From Micromonospora polyrhachis (GTDB lineage Bacteria > Actinomycetota > Actinomycetes > Mycobacteriales > Micromonosporaceae): 64,000 nt of DNA. A program made the position numbers and the translations under genes. Every line of letters starts with the position of its first letter. Within the stretch, counting starts at the first letter, position 1. The stretch covers positions 6,522,501-6,586,500 of the forward strand of contig NZ_JACHJW010000001.1 of assembly GCF_014203835.1 (NCBI RefSeq). The letters are read 5' to 3'. A model generated the notes under the pieces. It did no database searches, had not been told where the DNA came from, and saw nothing but the letters and a program-made list of their open reading frames with translations. Below, piece by piece: positions 48,466 through 57,136 of this stretch.

Positions 48466-51309
48466 ATGTCGAGCCCCGCCGAGCGGTACGCCGCGGCGCG
48501 CCGCAGGGCCGCGCAGGCCAACATGTTCCCCGCGTTGGAGGAGTTCGCCCTCGATCTCGGGTTTGATCTTGATGATTTCCAGCGTGAGGCCTGCCAGGCG
48601 CTGGAACGGGGGAGCGGGGTGCTGGTCTGTGCCCCGACCGGTGCCGGTAAGACGGTCGTCGGTGAGTTCGCGGTGCATCTCGCCCTGCGCGCCAACCGGG
48701 CCGGCAGTGCCGGTGCCCCCCAGGCGGCCAGTGCCGATGTCGCGGTGTCGCCACCGGCCGGCGGACCGGCAGGCGCCCCCCGACGTAAGTGCTTCTACAC
48801 CACCCCGATCAAGGCGTTGTCCAACCAGAAGTACCACGACCTGGTGGATCGCTACGGTGCCGACCAGGTGGGGCTGCTGACCGGCGACAACGCGATCAAC
48901 GGGGACGCGCCGGTGGTGGTGATGACCACCGAAGTGCTGCGCAACATGCTCTACGTCGGCTCGGCCACCCTGGAGGGCCTCGCCTACGTGGTGATGGACG
49001 AGGTGCACTACCTCGCCGACCGGTTCCGGGGCGGGGTCTGGGAGGAGGTGATCATCCACCTTCCGCCGTCGGTGACGCTGGTGTCCCTGTCGGCGACAGT
49101 CTCCAACGCCGAGGAGTTCGCCGAGTGGCTGGTCACCGTCCGGGGAGAGACCGAGGTGGTGGTCAGCGAGCACCGGCCGGTGCCGCTGTGGCAGCACATG
49201 CTGGTCGGCCGACGGATGTTCGATCTGTTCCACGACGCGGACGCGGCCCGTAAACACGACGTACATCCGGAACTGCTGCGCTACACCCGGGAGACCATGC
49301 GCCGGCTGGAACTTGGCGACGCCGCCTCCGGCGGGCCGGGGCAGGGTTGGAATCGCCGCGGCCCCCGCTGGCGCGGCCCGCTCCGAGCCGACGTGGTGGA
49401 ACGACTGGATCGGGAAGGACTACTTCCGGCGATCCTGTTCATCTTCAGCCGGGCCGGCTGCGCTGCCGCCGTACAACAATGCCTGGCCGCTGGGCTGCGT
49501 CTGACCACACCCGATGAGCGAGCCGAGATCCGGCACGTGGTGGAGAGCCGGATCACCACCATCCCCAGTGAGGACCTGTCGGTGCTCGGCTACTGGGAAT
49601 GGCTCGACGGACTGGAACGTGGCCTGGCCGCGCACCACGCGGGGATGCTGCCGGCGTTCAAGGAGGTGGTCGAGGAACTGTTCGTACGCGGTCTGGTCAA
49701 GGCGGTCTTCGCCACCGAGACGCTGGCCCTGGGCATCAACATGCCGGCCCGGTGCGTGGTGCTCGAACGCCTGGTCAAGTTCAACGGTGAGGCACACGTC
49801 GACCTGACGCCGGGGGAGTACACCCAGCTGACCGGCCGGGCGGGGCGGCGGGGCATCGACGTCGAGGGGCACGCGGTCGTCGTCTGGTCCCCGGAGGTCG
49901 AACCGCGGCACGTCGCCGGCCTGGCCTCCACCCGTACCTATCCGCTGCGGTCGAGTTTCCGGCCGTCGTACAACATGGCGGTCAACCTGGTCGGCTCGGT
50001 CGGTGCCGAACCGGCCCGCGCGCTGCTGGAGTCGTCGTTCGCGCAGTTCCAAGCCGACCGGTCGGTGGTCGGATTGGCCCGGCAGGTGCAGCGCAACGTC
50101 GAGACCATGGAGGCGTACGACGTCGAGGCCGACTGCCACCACGGCGACTTCGGTGAGTACTTCGCTCTGCGGGTGGCGATCGGGGAGCGGGAGCGGGCCC
50201 TGGCCCGGCAGGGACAGGCCCAACGCAAGGCCGACGCGATCGCCTCCCTGGAGCGACTGCGGATCGGCGACGTGATTCGGGTGCCGTCGGGCCGCCGGTC
50301 CGGTCTGGCCGTGGTGCTCGAACCTGGCGGCGGCGGCTTCGGCGAACCGCGCCCGCTGGTGCTGACCCAGGACCGGTGGGCCGGGCGGGTCACCCCGGGC
50401 GACTTCACCAGTCCGGCCGAGGTGCTGGCCCGCATCCGGGTGCCCCGGCACTTCAACCCGCGTTCGCCAGCCGCCCGTCGGGACCTGGCCGCAGCGGTCA
50501 TCGCGACCGGGCTGGACCGGCATCCTCGTCGTCGGGCGGGTCGAGCCCGAAGCAACGGCGAGGACCACCGACTGACCGAGTTGCGCGCCGAACTGCGTCG
50601 GCACCCCTGCCATGCCTGCCCGGAGCGGGAGGAGCATGCCCGCTGGGCCGAACGGCGGCGGCGGCTGGACCGGGACACCGACGAACTGCGCCAGCGGGTC
50701 GCGGGGCGGACCGGCTCGCTGGCTCGGACCTTCGACCGGATCTGCGCCCTGCTCACCGCGCGCGGCTACCTCGCGCCGGAGGGCGGGGTTACCGAGGCTG
50801 GCCGGATGCTCGGCCGGATCTGGACCGAGACCGACCTGCTGGTGGCCGAGTGCCTACGCCGGGGGGTGTGGGACGGGCTGTCCCCGTCGGAGCTGGCCGC
50901 TGCCGTGTCCGTGATCGTGTACGAGGCCCGTCGGGACACCGACGAGCGGGCGTCCGTGCCCCGGGGTGCGGTGGCCGAGGCGGTCGATACGACGTTGAAG
51001 CTCTGGTCCGAAATCGAGTCCGACGAGGCGTCCCGAGGGTTGGAGGTGACCCGGGAGCCGGATCTCGGGTTTGTCTGGCCGATCTACCGGTGGGCCCGCG
51101 GCGAGGCGCTGGCCAAGGTGTTGGCCAGTGGGCACGACCTCGACGGTGAGATGCCGGCCGGGGACTTCGTCCGGTGGGCCCGGCAGGTGGTCGACCTGTT
51201 GGGGCAGCTCTCCGACTCGGGGGGCGCCTCCAGCGACCTGCGGTCCACCGCCCGGGCGGCCATGACCGCCGTCAACCGGGGCATCCTGGCCTACCACGCC
51301 GCATCCTGA
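48466..51309 (+). CDS. helY: Ski2-like DEAD/DEXH-box helicase HelY
   Basis: A 947-residue SF2 helicase probably acting on RNA. Walker A CAPTGAGKT at 55-63, TTPIKALSNQKYHDL, motif II DEVHY, motif III SLSATVSN, and motif VI QLTGRAGRRGID, followed by an arch/DSHCT C-terminal region. A Gly/Ala/Pro-rich insertion of about 30 residues separates motifs I and Ia. ATG 48466 is at the predicted transcription start. In mycobacteria helY also follows tatC; here two genes intervene. Confidence 0.95.
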   Translation: MSSPAERYAAARRRAAQANMFPALEEFALDLGFDLDDFQREACQALERGSGVLVCAPTGAGKTVVGEFAVHLALRANRAGSAGAPQAASADVAVSPPAGGPAGAPRRKCFYTTPIKALSNQKYHDLVDRYGADQVGLLTGDNAINGDAPVVVMTTEVLRNMLYVGSATLEGLAYVVMDEVHYLADRFRGGVWEEVIIHLPPSVTLVSLSATVSNAEEFAEWLVTVRGETEVVVSEHRPVPLWQHMLVGRRMFDLFHDADAARKHDVHPELLRYTRETMRRLELGDAASGGPGQGWNRRGPRWRGPLRADVVERLDREGLLPAILFIFSRAGCAAAVQQCLAAGLRLTTPDERAEIRHVVESRITTIPSEDLSVLGYWEWLDGLERGLAAHHAGMLPAFKEVVEELFVRGLVKAVFATETLALGINMPARCVVLERLVKFNGEAHVDLTPGEYTQLTGRAGRRGIDVEGHAVVVWSPEVEPRHVAGLASTRTYPLRSSFRPSYNMAVNLVGSVGAEPARALLESSFAQFQADRSVVGLARQVQRNVETMEAYDVEADCHHGDFGEYFALRVAIGERERALARQGQAQRKADAIASLERLRIGDVIRVPSGRRSGLAVVLEPGGGGFGEPRPLVLTQDRWAGRVTPGDFTSPAEVLARIRVPRHFNPRSPAARRDLAAAVIATGLDRHPRRRAGRARSNGEDHRLTELRAELRRHPCHACPEREEHARWAERRRRLDRDTDELRQRVAGRTGSLARTFDRICALLTARGYLAPEGGVTEAGRMLGRIWTETDLLVAECLRRGVWDGLSPSELAAAVSVIVYEARRDTDERASVPRGAVAEAVDTTLKLWSEIESDEASRGLEVTREPDLGFVWPIYRWARGEALAKVLASGHDLDGEMPAGDFVRWARQVVDLLGQLSDSGGASSDLRSTARAAMTAVNRGILAYHAAS

Positions 51310-51330
51310 CCGGAGTCCACCCGGAGCGGG

Positions 51331-52251
51331 TCACCGCGTTGCGCTGATCGCCTCGATCAGTCGCCGGCAGGAGCTGGCGAGGTTCCACTGTTCGGCGAGT
51401 TTCAGCAGCCGCTCCTCGTCGACCGGCACCGGCGGCAGTGCGGTGACCAGCTTCGGCAGTGGTACGTCCAGCGCCACCCGCACCACCTGGGGCGCCACCG
51501 TCAGATACTCACGGGCGGCGAGCAGCTTGGCACGTAGCCCCGGGGCGAAGCCGGCGTCCGGGTCGTCCAGCCCGGCCAGGATGGCGTCCAGGCTGCCGTA
51601 CCGGTCGATCAGCCGGGCGGCGGTCTTCTCCCCGACCCCCGGCACGCCTGGCAAGCCGTCGCTCGGGTCACCGCGCAGCGCGGCGAAGTCGGCGTACCCG
51701 ACCGCCGGCACACCGTACTTCGCCCGTACGGCCGCGTCGTCACAGTCCTCCAGCTTGGCCACGCCCCGGCCGCAGTAGAGCAGCCGTACGCCCCGGGCGT
51801 CGTCGACGAGCTGGAACAGGTCACGGTCCCCGGACACCACCTCGACCGGGCCGGGCTGGGTCACGGCCAACGTGCCGAGTACGTCGTCCGCCTCGTAGCC
51901 CGCCGCACCGATCGCCGGGATGCCCACGGCGGCCAGCACCTCCAACAGCAGCGGCACCTGGGGAACCAGGGTGTCCGGCACGACCTCGCCTCCGGCGGGT
52001 GCCAGTCGGTGTGCCTTGTACGACGGCAGCAGCGCCACCCGCCACTCCGGACGCCAGTCGTAGTCCAGGGCGCATACCAGTCGGTCCGGTCGACGGTTAC
52101 GGATCAACGTGGCGAGCATGTCCAGGAATCCGCGTACGGCGTTGACCGGACTGCCGTCGGGTGCCTTGGCCGCGGACTCCGGGATGCCGAAGTAGGCCCG
52201 GAAGTAGAGGCTCGGCGCGTCGACGAGGAGCAGGGGAGGGCTTTCGTTCAC
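51331..52251 (-). CDS. 5'-3' exonuclease (polymerase I-like nuclease domain)
   Basis: A 306-residue stand-alone FEN-type nuclease. Metal-binding acidic residues are in LLLVDAPSLYFRAYF, ALDYDWRPEWR, GYEADDVLG and VSGDRDLFQLVDD; the helix-3-turn-helix is LRGDPSDGLPGVPGVGEKTA in part. It removes flaps or RNA primers. GTG 52251. The same gene (Rv2090) follows helY in M. tuberculosis. Convergent with helY. Confidence 0.94.
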   Translation of the reverse strand: MNESPPLLLVDAPSLYFRAYFGIPESAAKAPDGSPVNAVRGFLDMLATLIRNRRPDRLVCALDYDWRPEWRVALLPSYKAHRLAPAGGEVVPDTLVPQVPLLLEVLAAVGIPAIGAAGYEADDVLGTLAVTQPGPVEVVSGDRDLFQLVDDARGVRLLYCGRGVAKLEDCDDAAVRAKYGVPAVGYADFAALRGDPSDGLPGVPGVGEKTAARLIDRYGSLDAILAGLDDPDAGFAPGLRAKLLAAREYLTVAPQVVRVALDVPLPKLVTALPPVPVDEERLLKLAEQWNLASSCRRLIEAISATR

Positions 52252-52341
52252 TCACACAGCCTCGCACAGCGGACTGAGAAAACCGGCGATGCGCCGGCCC
52301 GGGTCATCAGCGATACCCTCGGCGGGAACGAGGGAGATCAG

Positions 52342-53262
52342 TTGTCTGACCAGACCGACGTGCTGGTGCTCGGTGGTGCCGGCGTCGACACCATTGTCCA
52401 CGTGCCCGACCTGCCGCTGCCGTTCCAGGACAGTTACCACGTCCCGGCGATCGAGATGCGCGCCGGGCAGACCGGTGACAACGTGGCCCTGGGGCTGCGG
52501 GCACTGGGACTGCGCACCGTGCACATCGACGTGCTCGGCGACGACCGGGAGGGTGAGCTGGTCCGTGCCCTGCACGAGGCGTACGACATTCCGCTGCTCG
52601 CCGTACCGACGGGTGCCGGCACCAAGCGGGCGGTGAACCTGGTGGACCCCACCGGTCGGCGACTGTCGCTCTACGACGGAAGCCGGAGTGACGACAGCGA
52701 CCGGCTGCCGGCGGAGCTGCTCGCGGCGCACACGTCGAAGGCCCGGCTCGTCCACGTGTCCATCACCCACCCCTGCCAGCACGCCATCGGACAGCTCGTC
52801 GACTCTGCGGCGGTCGTCTCCACCGACCTGCACGACTGGGACGGCGAGAATCCGTACCACGAGGCATTCGCCTACGCCGCCGACGTGGTCTTCCTCTCGG
52901 CGACGGCGCTGGTCGACGGCCCGGCCGCCCTACGTCGGATCATCGACGCAGGGCGGGCCCGGATCGTGGTCGCCACGGCCGGTGCCCAGGGCGGGTACGC
53001 CCTGGTGCGGGGCGAGGACGAGATCCGCCCCTTCACCGCCGTCCGCCCTGTGGCACCTGTCATCGACTCCAACGGCGCCGGTGACGCCTTCGTGGCCGGG
53101 TTCCTGTGTGGACACCTGGCGGGGGCACCGGTGGAAACCTGCCTGAGGTACGGCGCGATCGCCGGGGCGCACGCCTGCACTGTCCCGAGCACCCGGGTCG
53201 ATCCCATCGCGCGGTCCGTTCTGCTCGACCGTGCCGCCATACCGGCAGTGTCGCCCGGCTGA
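52342..53262 (+). CDS. PfkB-family carbohydrate/nucleoside kinase
   Basis: A 306-residue ribokinase-fold sugar kinase: VLVLGGAGVDTIVHV N-terminal Gly-Gly motif, RAGQTGDNVALGLRALG, and the catalytic DSNGAGDAFVAGFLCG with the general-base Asp. TTG 52342 is preceded by GAGGGAG at a good distance; no ATG or GTG is better placed. Substrate cannot be told. Convergent with the macrodomain gene. Confidence 0.9.
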   Translation: MSDQTDVLVLGGAGVDTIVHVPDLPLPFQDSYHVPAIEMRAGQTGDNVALGLRALGLRTVHIDVLGDDREGELVRALHEAYDIPLLAVPTGAGTKRAVNLVDPTGRRLSLYDGSRSDDSDRLPAELLAAHTSKARLVHVSITHPCQHAIGQLVDSAAVVSTDLHDWDGENPYHEAFAYAADVVFLSATALVDGPAALRRIIDAGRARIVVATAGAQGGYALVRGEDEIRPFTAVRPVAPVIDSNGAGDAFVAGFLCGHLAGAPVETCLRYGAIAGAHACTVPSTRVDPIARSVLLDRAAIPAVSPG

Positions 53263-53323
53263 GGCATTGCCGCTGCCGTCCCACGTTCGACAATGGGCGT
53301 ACCGGGCGTTATCGCGTTACTCG

Positions 53324-54001
53324 TCAGCGGCGCGGGCCCGACGGTGCGGGGGGCGTAATCCGTACCCGCTCGTCCGCCGGGCGGCTCTCGATGTCGTTGA
53401 GCTGCGCGCAGATCGTCTCCCGCAGGTCGTCGTAGTCCTGGAAGCGGTAGTCGTGGAAGAGGGTGTGCGCGGCCCACATCAGATTGGCGCAGACCTGGGC
53501 CGGCACCCGGCCGGTCGCCGCGCCCATGCCGACCAGCGCCACCGACCTGATGCTGCCTGGCTGCCGTTCGTTCTGCAGGTGGATGGCCTGGAAGGCCGCA
53601 GCGCAGGCCAGTGCCACGTTCAGTGTTTCGCGCACGTCCGCTACGGACTCTTCCATCGTCGGGGTCGAGATCAGGAACTTCGGGTTGGCGGCGCCGGAGG
53701 TTACGCACACGGCACTTCCGACCGGCAGGGCTTCTCCGAACCGGTCCCGGATCGCGCGCTGGACACGCAGTTGGATTCCCGGTCCGAGGTGTCGTTTGAT
53801 GACGGCGTCGACCCCGCCGTCCATCCGTCCACGGGAGTTGGTCGGACTGACCCAGGCATCGACCCGCTGGACGAGGATCGACCCCTTGACGATCTCGACG
53901 TCCGGGCTGTCGGCGAACGCCGACCGCCACGCCTGCACCACCTTTGCGTTGACGTCGGTCAACACCACTCTGAGCGGCGGCTGTACGGGTTCGATGGTCA
54001 T
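53324..54001 (-). CDS. Macrodomain protein, candidate ADP-ribose hydrolase/reader
   Basis: A 225-residue protein that is essentially one macrodomain. ADP-ribose-binding features: VEIVKGSILVQRVDAWVSPTN (residues 35-55; Asp/Asn in strand 3), MDGGVDAVI at 60-68 (Gly-rich loop near the distal ribose), FLISTPT at 109-115, and the phosphate loop GMGAATGRVP at 158-167. Macrodomains remove or read ADP-ribose on proteins, DNA or acetylated ADP-ribose. The gene has a GGAGTGAG site before ATG 54001 and is divergent from an ADP-ribosyltransferase fusion gene 183 bp away, which makes it the natural antagonist or antitoxin of that enzyme (inference). Confidence 0.85.
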   Translation of the reverse strand: MTIEPVQPPLRVVLTDVNAKVVQAWRSAFADSPDVEIVKGSILVQRVDAWVSPTNSRGRMDGGVDAVIKRHLGPGIQLRVQRAIRDRFGEALPVGSAVCVTSGAANPKFLISTPTMEESVADVRETLNVALACAAAFQAIHLQNERQPGSIRSVALVGMGAATGRVPAQVCANLMWAAHTLFHDYRFQDYDDLRETICAQLNDIESRPADERVRITPPAPSGPRR

Positions 54002-54122
54002 AGCTCACTCCGGGTCGGGGAACGGATTGTCTCCAGCGCCCAGGAAGGTACCGGGCGGCACCGACAAGCAGGATGCCGAAGGAGGCGACGCGATCGATCA
54101 GGTGGATGTCCGAGCCCGGTGC

Positions 54123-54128
54123 TATAAC
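54123..54128 (+). promoter_or_regulatory. -10 element of the glycosylase-ART gene
   Basis: TATAAC, unusually AT-rich for this DNA, lies 57 bp before ATG 54185 and so predicts a leader of about 50 nt. It lies in the intergenic space shared with the divergent macrodomain gene. Confidence 0.4.
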
Positions 54129-54144
54129 GACAGCCCCTGCCACT

Positions 54145-54162
54145 CGTGCCGTCGCCGGCACG
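54145..54162 (+). promoter_or_regulatory. Inverted repeat in the leader of the glycosylase-ART gene
   Basis: CGTGCCG (54145-54151) pairs with CGGCACG (54156-54162) around TCGC. It lies between the predicted promoter and the ribosome-binding site (CGGAG), where an operator or attenuator hairpin would act. Confidence 0.35.
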
Positions 54163-54184
54163 GTTCGCCTCTCCGGAGCCCACG

Positions 54185-55801
54185 ATGAGCGACACCCACG
54201 TCCCACCGCCACTCGACCCGGACGACCAGCTGGGTCTCGCCGAACTTTTCTCCGGTGGCGGCGAGCCGTGGCTGCCGCTGTTGAAGCCGGCCATCGAGGC
54301 ACAGCCGACAGCACACACCTTCATCGGCCCTGCCCGCAGCCCGAAGATCGTCCCCGTCCGCGAACTGACCTTCCAGGCGCTCAAGCCCAACCCGCCACAC
54401 AAATGGAAGGTCGTCGTCTTCGGGCAGAACCCGTACCCACGGCCGGAGAGCGCCACCGGCATCGCGATGTTCGACAACACCTTCCACGACTGGGCGGACA
54501 GCCAGTTCGGCAAGGTCATTAGCATCCGCTGCATCATCAAGGCCGCGGCGATGTGGAAGCACGGGATACCCAAGAAGACGCCGATCGCCGACATTCGCGC
54601 ACTGCTCAAAGAGCACGACACCGTCCAGCCACCGGAGTGGTTCCAGGCGATGCTCGCGCAGGGTGTGCTGCTGCTCAACGCTTCGCTCACCGCCAGCAGT
54701 GACGGTGTGATGGCCACCGACCAGCACACCGCGTTCTGGCGGCCGGTCGTCGAGAAGCTCGTCGAGGAGATCCTGCGGGCCAAGCAGAACGCCGACGAGC
54801 AGGACCGGGGCGTGGTGTTCGCGTGGTGGGGAGCCCACGCCCGTACGCTCAAGAGCGTCGTGCTCCGGCTCCAGAAGAAGTACCCCGGGGTGGAGGTCCG
54901 GCACATCGACCACCCGAACCCCGCAGCGCAGGGGGACATCTTCTGCGACGGGGACCACTTCGCCACAGTGAACGCGGCGCTCCGAGCGCTCGGAGCCGAC
55001 GAAATCGACTGGTTGCCCAGCAAGGGGTGGGACAAGCTCGCGGCCGTTCAGGGCGGTACGGACGCGGCCACAGCCGACCGCATGGGGGCGTTCATCGCCT
55101 CCACCATGGAGCTGCACAAGCTCTACCTGGACCGGCTGGCCAGCGTCAAGGACGAGGGTCTGGCTCTCCCCGCCATCACCGGCGTCTTCGACACCCCACT
55201 CATGGACTTCCGGGAAGCCGTCGCCCCGGCCGCCAAACTGCTGTCGAATCTCGACTGGCACGTGGTGCGATCGCACGAGTTCGGCAAGCGGCAGACGGAC
55301 AGCGTGACCAGCGGGTTGTCCGCCGACGAGGTCGCGGCTCTCTACCTGTACACCTGTGAATCGGCGTTCTACCGGCAGATCAATGCCACCCTGCGCAATC
55401 CGGATCGCACCAGGATCGTTCCCTATCTCCCGTACCTGCGACTTCTGTTCTCGGCCGTGTCCCGGCTGCCAGCCCGTACCGGGCCGCTGTGGCGCGGGGT
55501 GTCGCTGGATCTGCGGGCGCAGTATCCGCTCGGCGAGACCGTGACCTGGTGGGGCGTGTCCTCGTGTACGTCGAAGTTGGGCGTGGCCGAGGCGTTCCTC
55601 GGCCGTCGCGGCAAGCGGACGCTCTTCGAGGTACGCCCCGTTCGCGCGGTCAGCATCCGCGACTTCTCCGCCTTCACGGGTGAGGAGGAGTTCATTCTCG
55701 CTCCCGGTACGCAGCTCAAGGTGACCGACGTCAAGTCCGAACGTGGCGGCCTGTGCACCGTACGGCTGACCGAACTGGATGAGCAGCGGATGGTGGCGTG
55801 A
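54185..55801 (+). CDS. Uracil-DNA-glycosylase-like domain fused to ADP-ribosyltransferase
   Basis: A 538-residue fusion. Residues about 70-270 are a family-1 UDG fold: VVVFGQNPYPRPESATG at 77-92 (equivalent of GQDPYH, but catalytic Asp is Asn82 and the His is Pro), QGVLLLNASLT at 159-169, VFAWWGAHAR at 211-220 and HPNPAA at 243-248 (equivalent of HPSPLS). Residues about 300-530 are an R-S-E ADP-ribosyltransferase: LWRGV with Arg437, WWGVSSCTS at 455-463, and GEEEF at 499-503 giving an E-x-E pair (Glu500, Glu502), the pattern of arginine-type or clostridial-type enzymes. ATG 54185 follows CGGAG. Divergent macrodomain neighbour; no signal peptide, so it acts inside the cell. Confidence 0.85.
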   Translation: MSDTHVPPPLDPDDQLGLAELFSGGGEPWLPLLKPAIEAQPTAHTFIGPARSPKIVPVRELTFQALKPNPPHKWKVVVFGQNPYPRPESATGIAMFDNTFHDWADSQFGKVISIRCIIKAAAMWKHGIPKKTPIADIRALLKEHDTVQPPEWFQAMLAQGVLLLNASLTASSDGVMATDQHTAFWRPVVEKLVEEILRAKQNADEQDRGVVFAWWGAHARTLKSVVLRLQKKYPGVEVRHIDHPNPAAQGDIFCDGDHFATVNAALRALGADEIDWLPSKGWDKLAAVQGGTDAATADRMGAFIASTMELHKLYLDRLASVKDEGLALPAITGVFDTPLMDFREAVAPAAKLLSNLDWHVVRSHEFGKRQTDSVTSGLSADEVAALYLYTCESAFYRQINATLRNPDRTRIVPYLPYLRLLFSAVSRLPARTGPLWRGVSLDLRAQYPLGETVTWWGVSSCTSKLGVAEAFLGRRGKRTLFEVRPVRAVSIRDFSAFTGEEEFILAPGTQLKVTDVKSERGGLCTVRLTELDEQRMVA

Positions 55802-55911
55802 CGTAGCTGGAACGCGATCGATGCCAGACGTTCCGGTCGTACCACTGAGTGGCTGCTGCGATCAGAGTGCTACGGTTCTTGCCGGTCATCGGGGAGAAAC
55901 CTGGATGACAA

Positions 55912-55984
55912 GCGGACGTAGCGCAGCTGGTAGCGCATCACCTTGCCAAGGTGAGGGTCGCGGGTTCGAATCCCGTCGTCCGCT
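55912..55984 (+). tRNA. tRNA-Gly (anticodon GCC)
   Basis: A 73-nt cloverleaf: acceptor GCGGACG/CGTCCGC, D arm GCGCAGCTGGTAGCGC, anticodon stem TCACC/GGTGA with loop TTGCCAA (anticodon GCC), T arm with GGTTCGAATCC, discriminator T. CCA is not encoded. Confidence 0.97.
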
Positions 55985-55993
55985 CAGACGACG

Positions 55994-56028
55994 ACGAAGG
56001 GCCAGCCCGGTGTGGGCTGGCCCTTCGT
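55994..56028. terminator. Terminator after tRNA-Gly
   Basis: ACGAAGGGCCAGCCC (55994-56008) pairs perfectly with GGGCTGGCCCTTCGT (56014-56028), loop GGTGT, T-rich sequence after it. It also serves the convergent peptidase gene. Confidence 0.88.
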
Positions 56029-56049
56029 TGTGTTGCTTGTGTGTCTGGA

Positions 56050-56709
56050 TCAGGCGGAGTAGCCGCGGGTGGCGATCCAGTCGGCGAGGTTGTCGGTGGT
56101 CATCCAGTAGCTGGCGGTGTTGGGGTTGGCGGAGTCTGCGATTTTCACCTTGTTGCCGTTGTCGGTGTAGCCGGTGACGGAGATGTAGTGGCCGCCTTGG
56201 AAGGAGTGGGTGCCGCCTTCTGTGTCGGTGGCGGTGCCGGCGATGTTGGCGACGACGGCGCGGCCGTTGTCGACTGCCTTGCGGATGTCGTCGGCGAGTT
56301 TGTTGGTCTGCTTGTCGTCGGCTGACCGGTCGGGGATGGCGATGGTTTTGTACTTGTTGCCGCCGACGACCTTGTTGAGGACGCGGGTGGTGTCTTCGGC
56401 GGAGTTGGTGCCGTCTTCGGTGGTGCCGAGTTGCTTGGCGGCTTCGTCTTGGTTGATGTGGTGGCCGGAGGCGCTCAACGCGTTTCGGGTGGCGGCGGGG
56501 CCGCAGTAGTAGAAGTTGGTTTGGGCTTCGTACTTGAGGTCGAGTTCCTTGGCCTTACCGCTGTCGCGCTTGTCGTGCTGCACCTTGGCGGCCGGCTTGC
56601 CGGTGTCGGCGTGGGCGGGGGTGGTGGTGAAGGGGGCGGCGGCGAGGCCGCCGGTGAAGGCGAGGCCGGCGATGCCGAGGGCGGTCTTGCGCATGGTGGT
56701 GGTGTTCAT
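56050..56709 (-). CDS. Secreted C39-like cysteine peptidase
   Basis: A 219-residue exported protein. Signal peptide about 1-34 (RKTALGIAGLAFTGG, cleavage near PAHA|D). Papain-like C39_2 domain with catalytic Cys69 (TNFYYCGPAATRNALS), His174 (QGGHYISVTGY) and Asp192 (ADSANP). Such proteins are common small secreted actinomycete peptidases of unknown substrate. AAGGAA lies before ATG 56709. Confidence 0.88.
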   Translation of the reverse strand: MNTTTMRKTALGIAGLAFTGGLAAAPFTTTPAHADTGKPAAKVQHDKRDSGKAKELDLKYEAQTNFYYCGPAATRNALSASGHHINQDEAAKQLGTTEDGTNSAEDTTRVLNKVVGGNKYKTIAIPDRSADDKQTNKLADDIRKAVDNGRAVVANIAGTATDTEGGTHSFQGGHYISVTGYTDNGNKVKIADSANPNTASYWMTTDNLADWIATRGYSA

Positions 56710-57136
56710 GATGGGTGGTTCCTTTCGTTCCGGGGGTGTGCGGCACGCGCGTCACGTGGGGGTGTGGGGTGCCGCGAACAAAGGAAAGGAAGTAAGTAGG
56801 AAGGGGGAAACCCTGGTTCGCTGTGCGTCTTCCTTGGGTGTCCCGGGGGTGTAACGACTGTGGGCCGGCGGCTATTTCCGCCGGGGCCGGGGTGCCGGGC
56901 TCCGGGTGCCGGGGGGCGGACCTGTTGGTCGCCTGGGGGCTGTCCGGGAGGCTGTCCGGGGAGGCCGGAGGTGGGGGGTGCTGCTCCGGGCGTCGGTGGG
57001 TTCAACGCCTGGGGGTGGGGGGTCATTCCACGGATCCGGACACCGACCAGTGTCGATCATGGGGGCAATCGGGCATGAACCGGACGCCGAGGCGAGGCTG
57101 TTCGTAACCGACCCGAACGACCGTTAAGCTGATCGG
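56710..57136. other. 427-bp GC-rich intergenic region
   Basis: Divergent control region of the C39 peptidase and the M24 peptidase. It contains no credible gene. A short hairpin CCGGCGG/CCGCCGG (56865-56871, 56878-56884) and a duplicated CTGTCCGGG (about 56939-56962) are the only repeats seen. I checked the minus strand for the c-di-AMP (ydaO) riboswitch, often upstream of secreted hydrolases, and did not find its conserved pieces. Confidence 0.5.
57125..57130 (+). promoter_or_regulatory. -10 element of the M24 peptidase gene
   Basis: TAAGCT ends 6 nt before GTG 57137; leaderless. Confidence 0.5.

Noticed and set aside
55912-55984. tRNA-Gly as attachment site of an integrated island
   Set aside because: No integrase gene and no second copy of the tRNA 3' end were seen in the window; the macrodomain/ART genes lie on the 5' side of the tRNA.
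56710-57136. Possible c-di-AMP riboswitch before the secreted peptidase gene
   Set aside because: The conserved ydaO/yuaA segments could not be found on either strand; only generic GC-rich hairpins are present.
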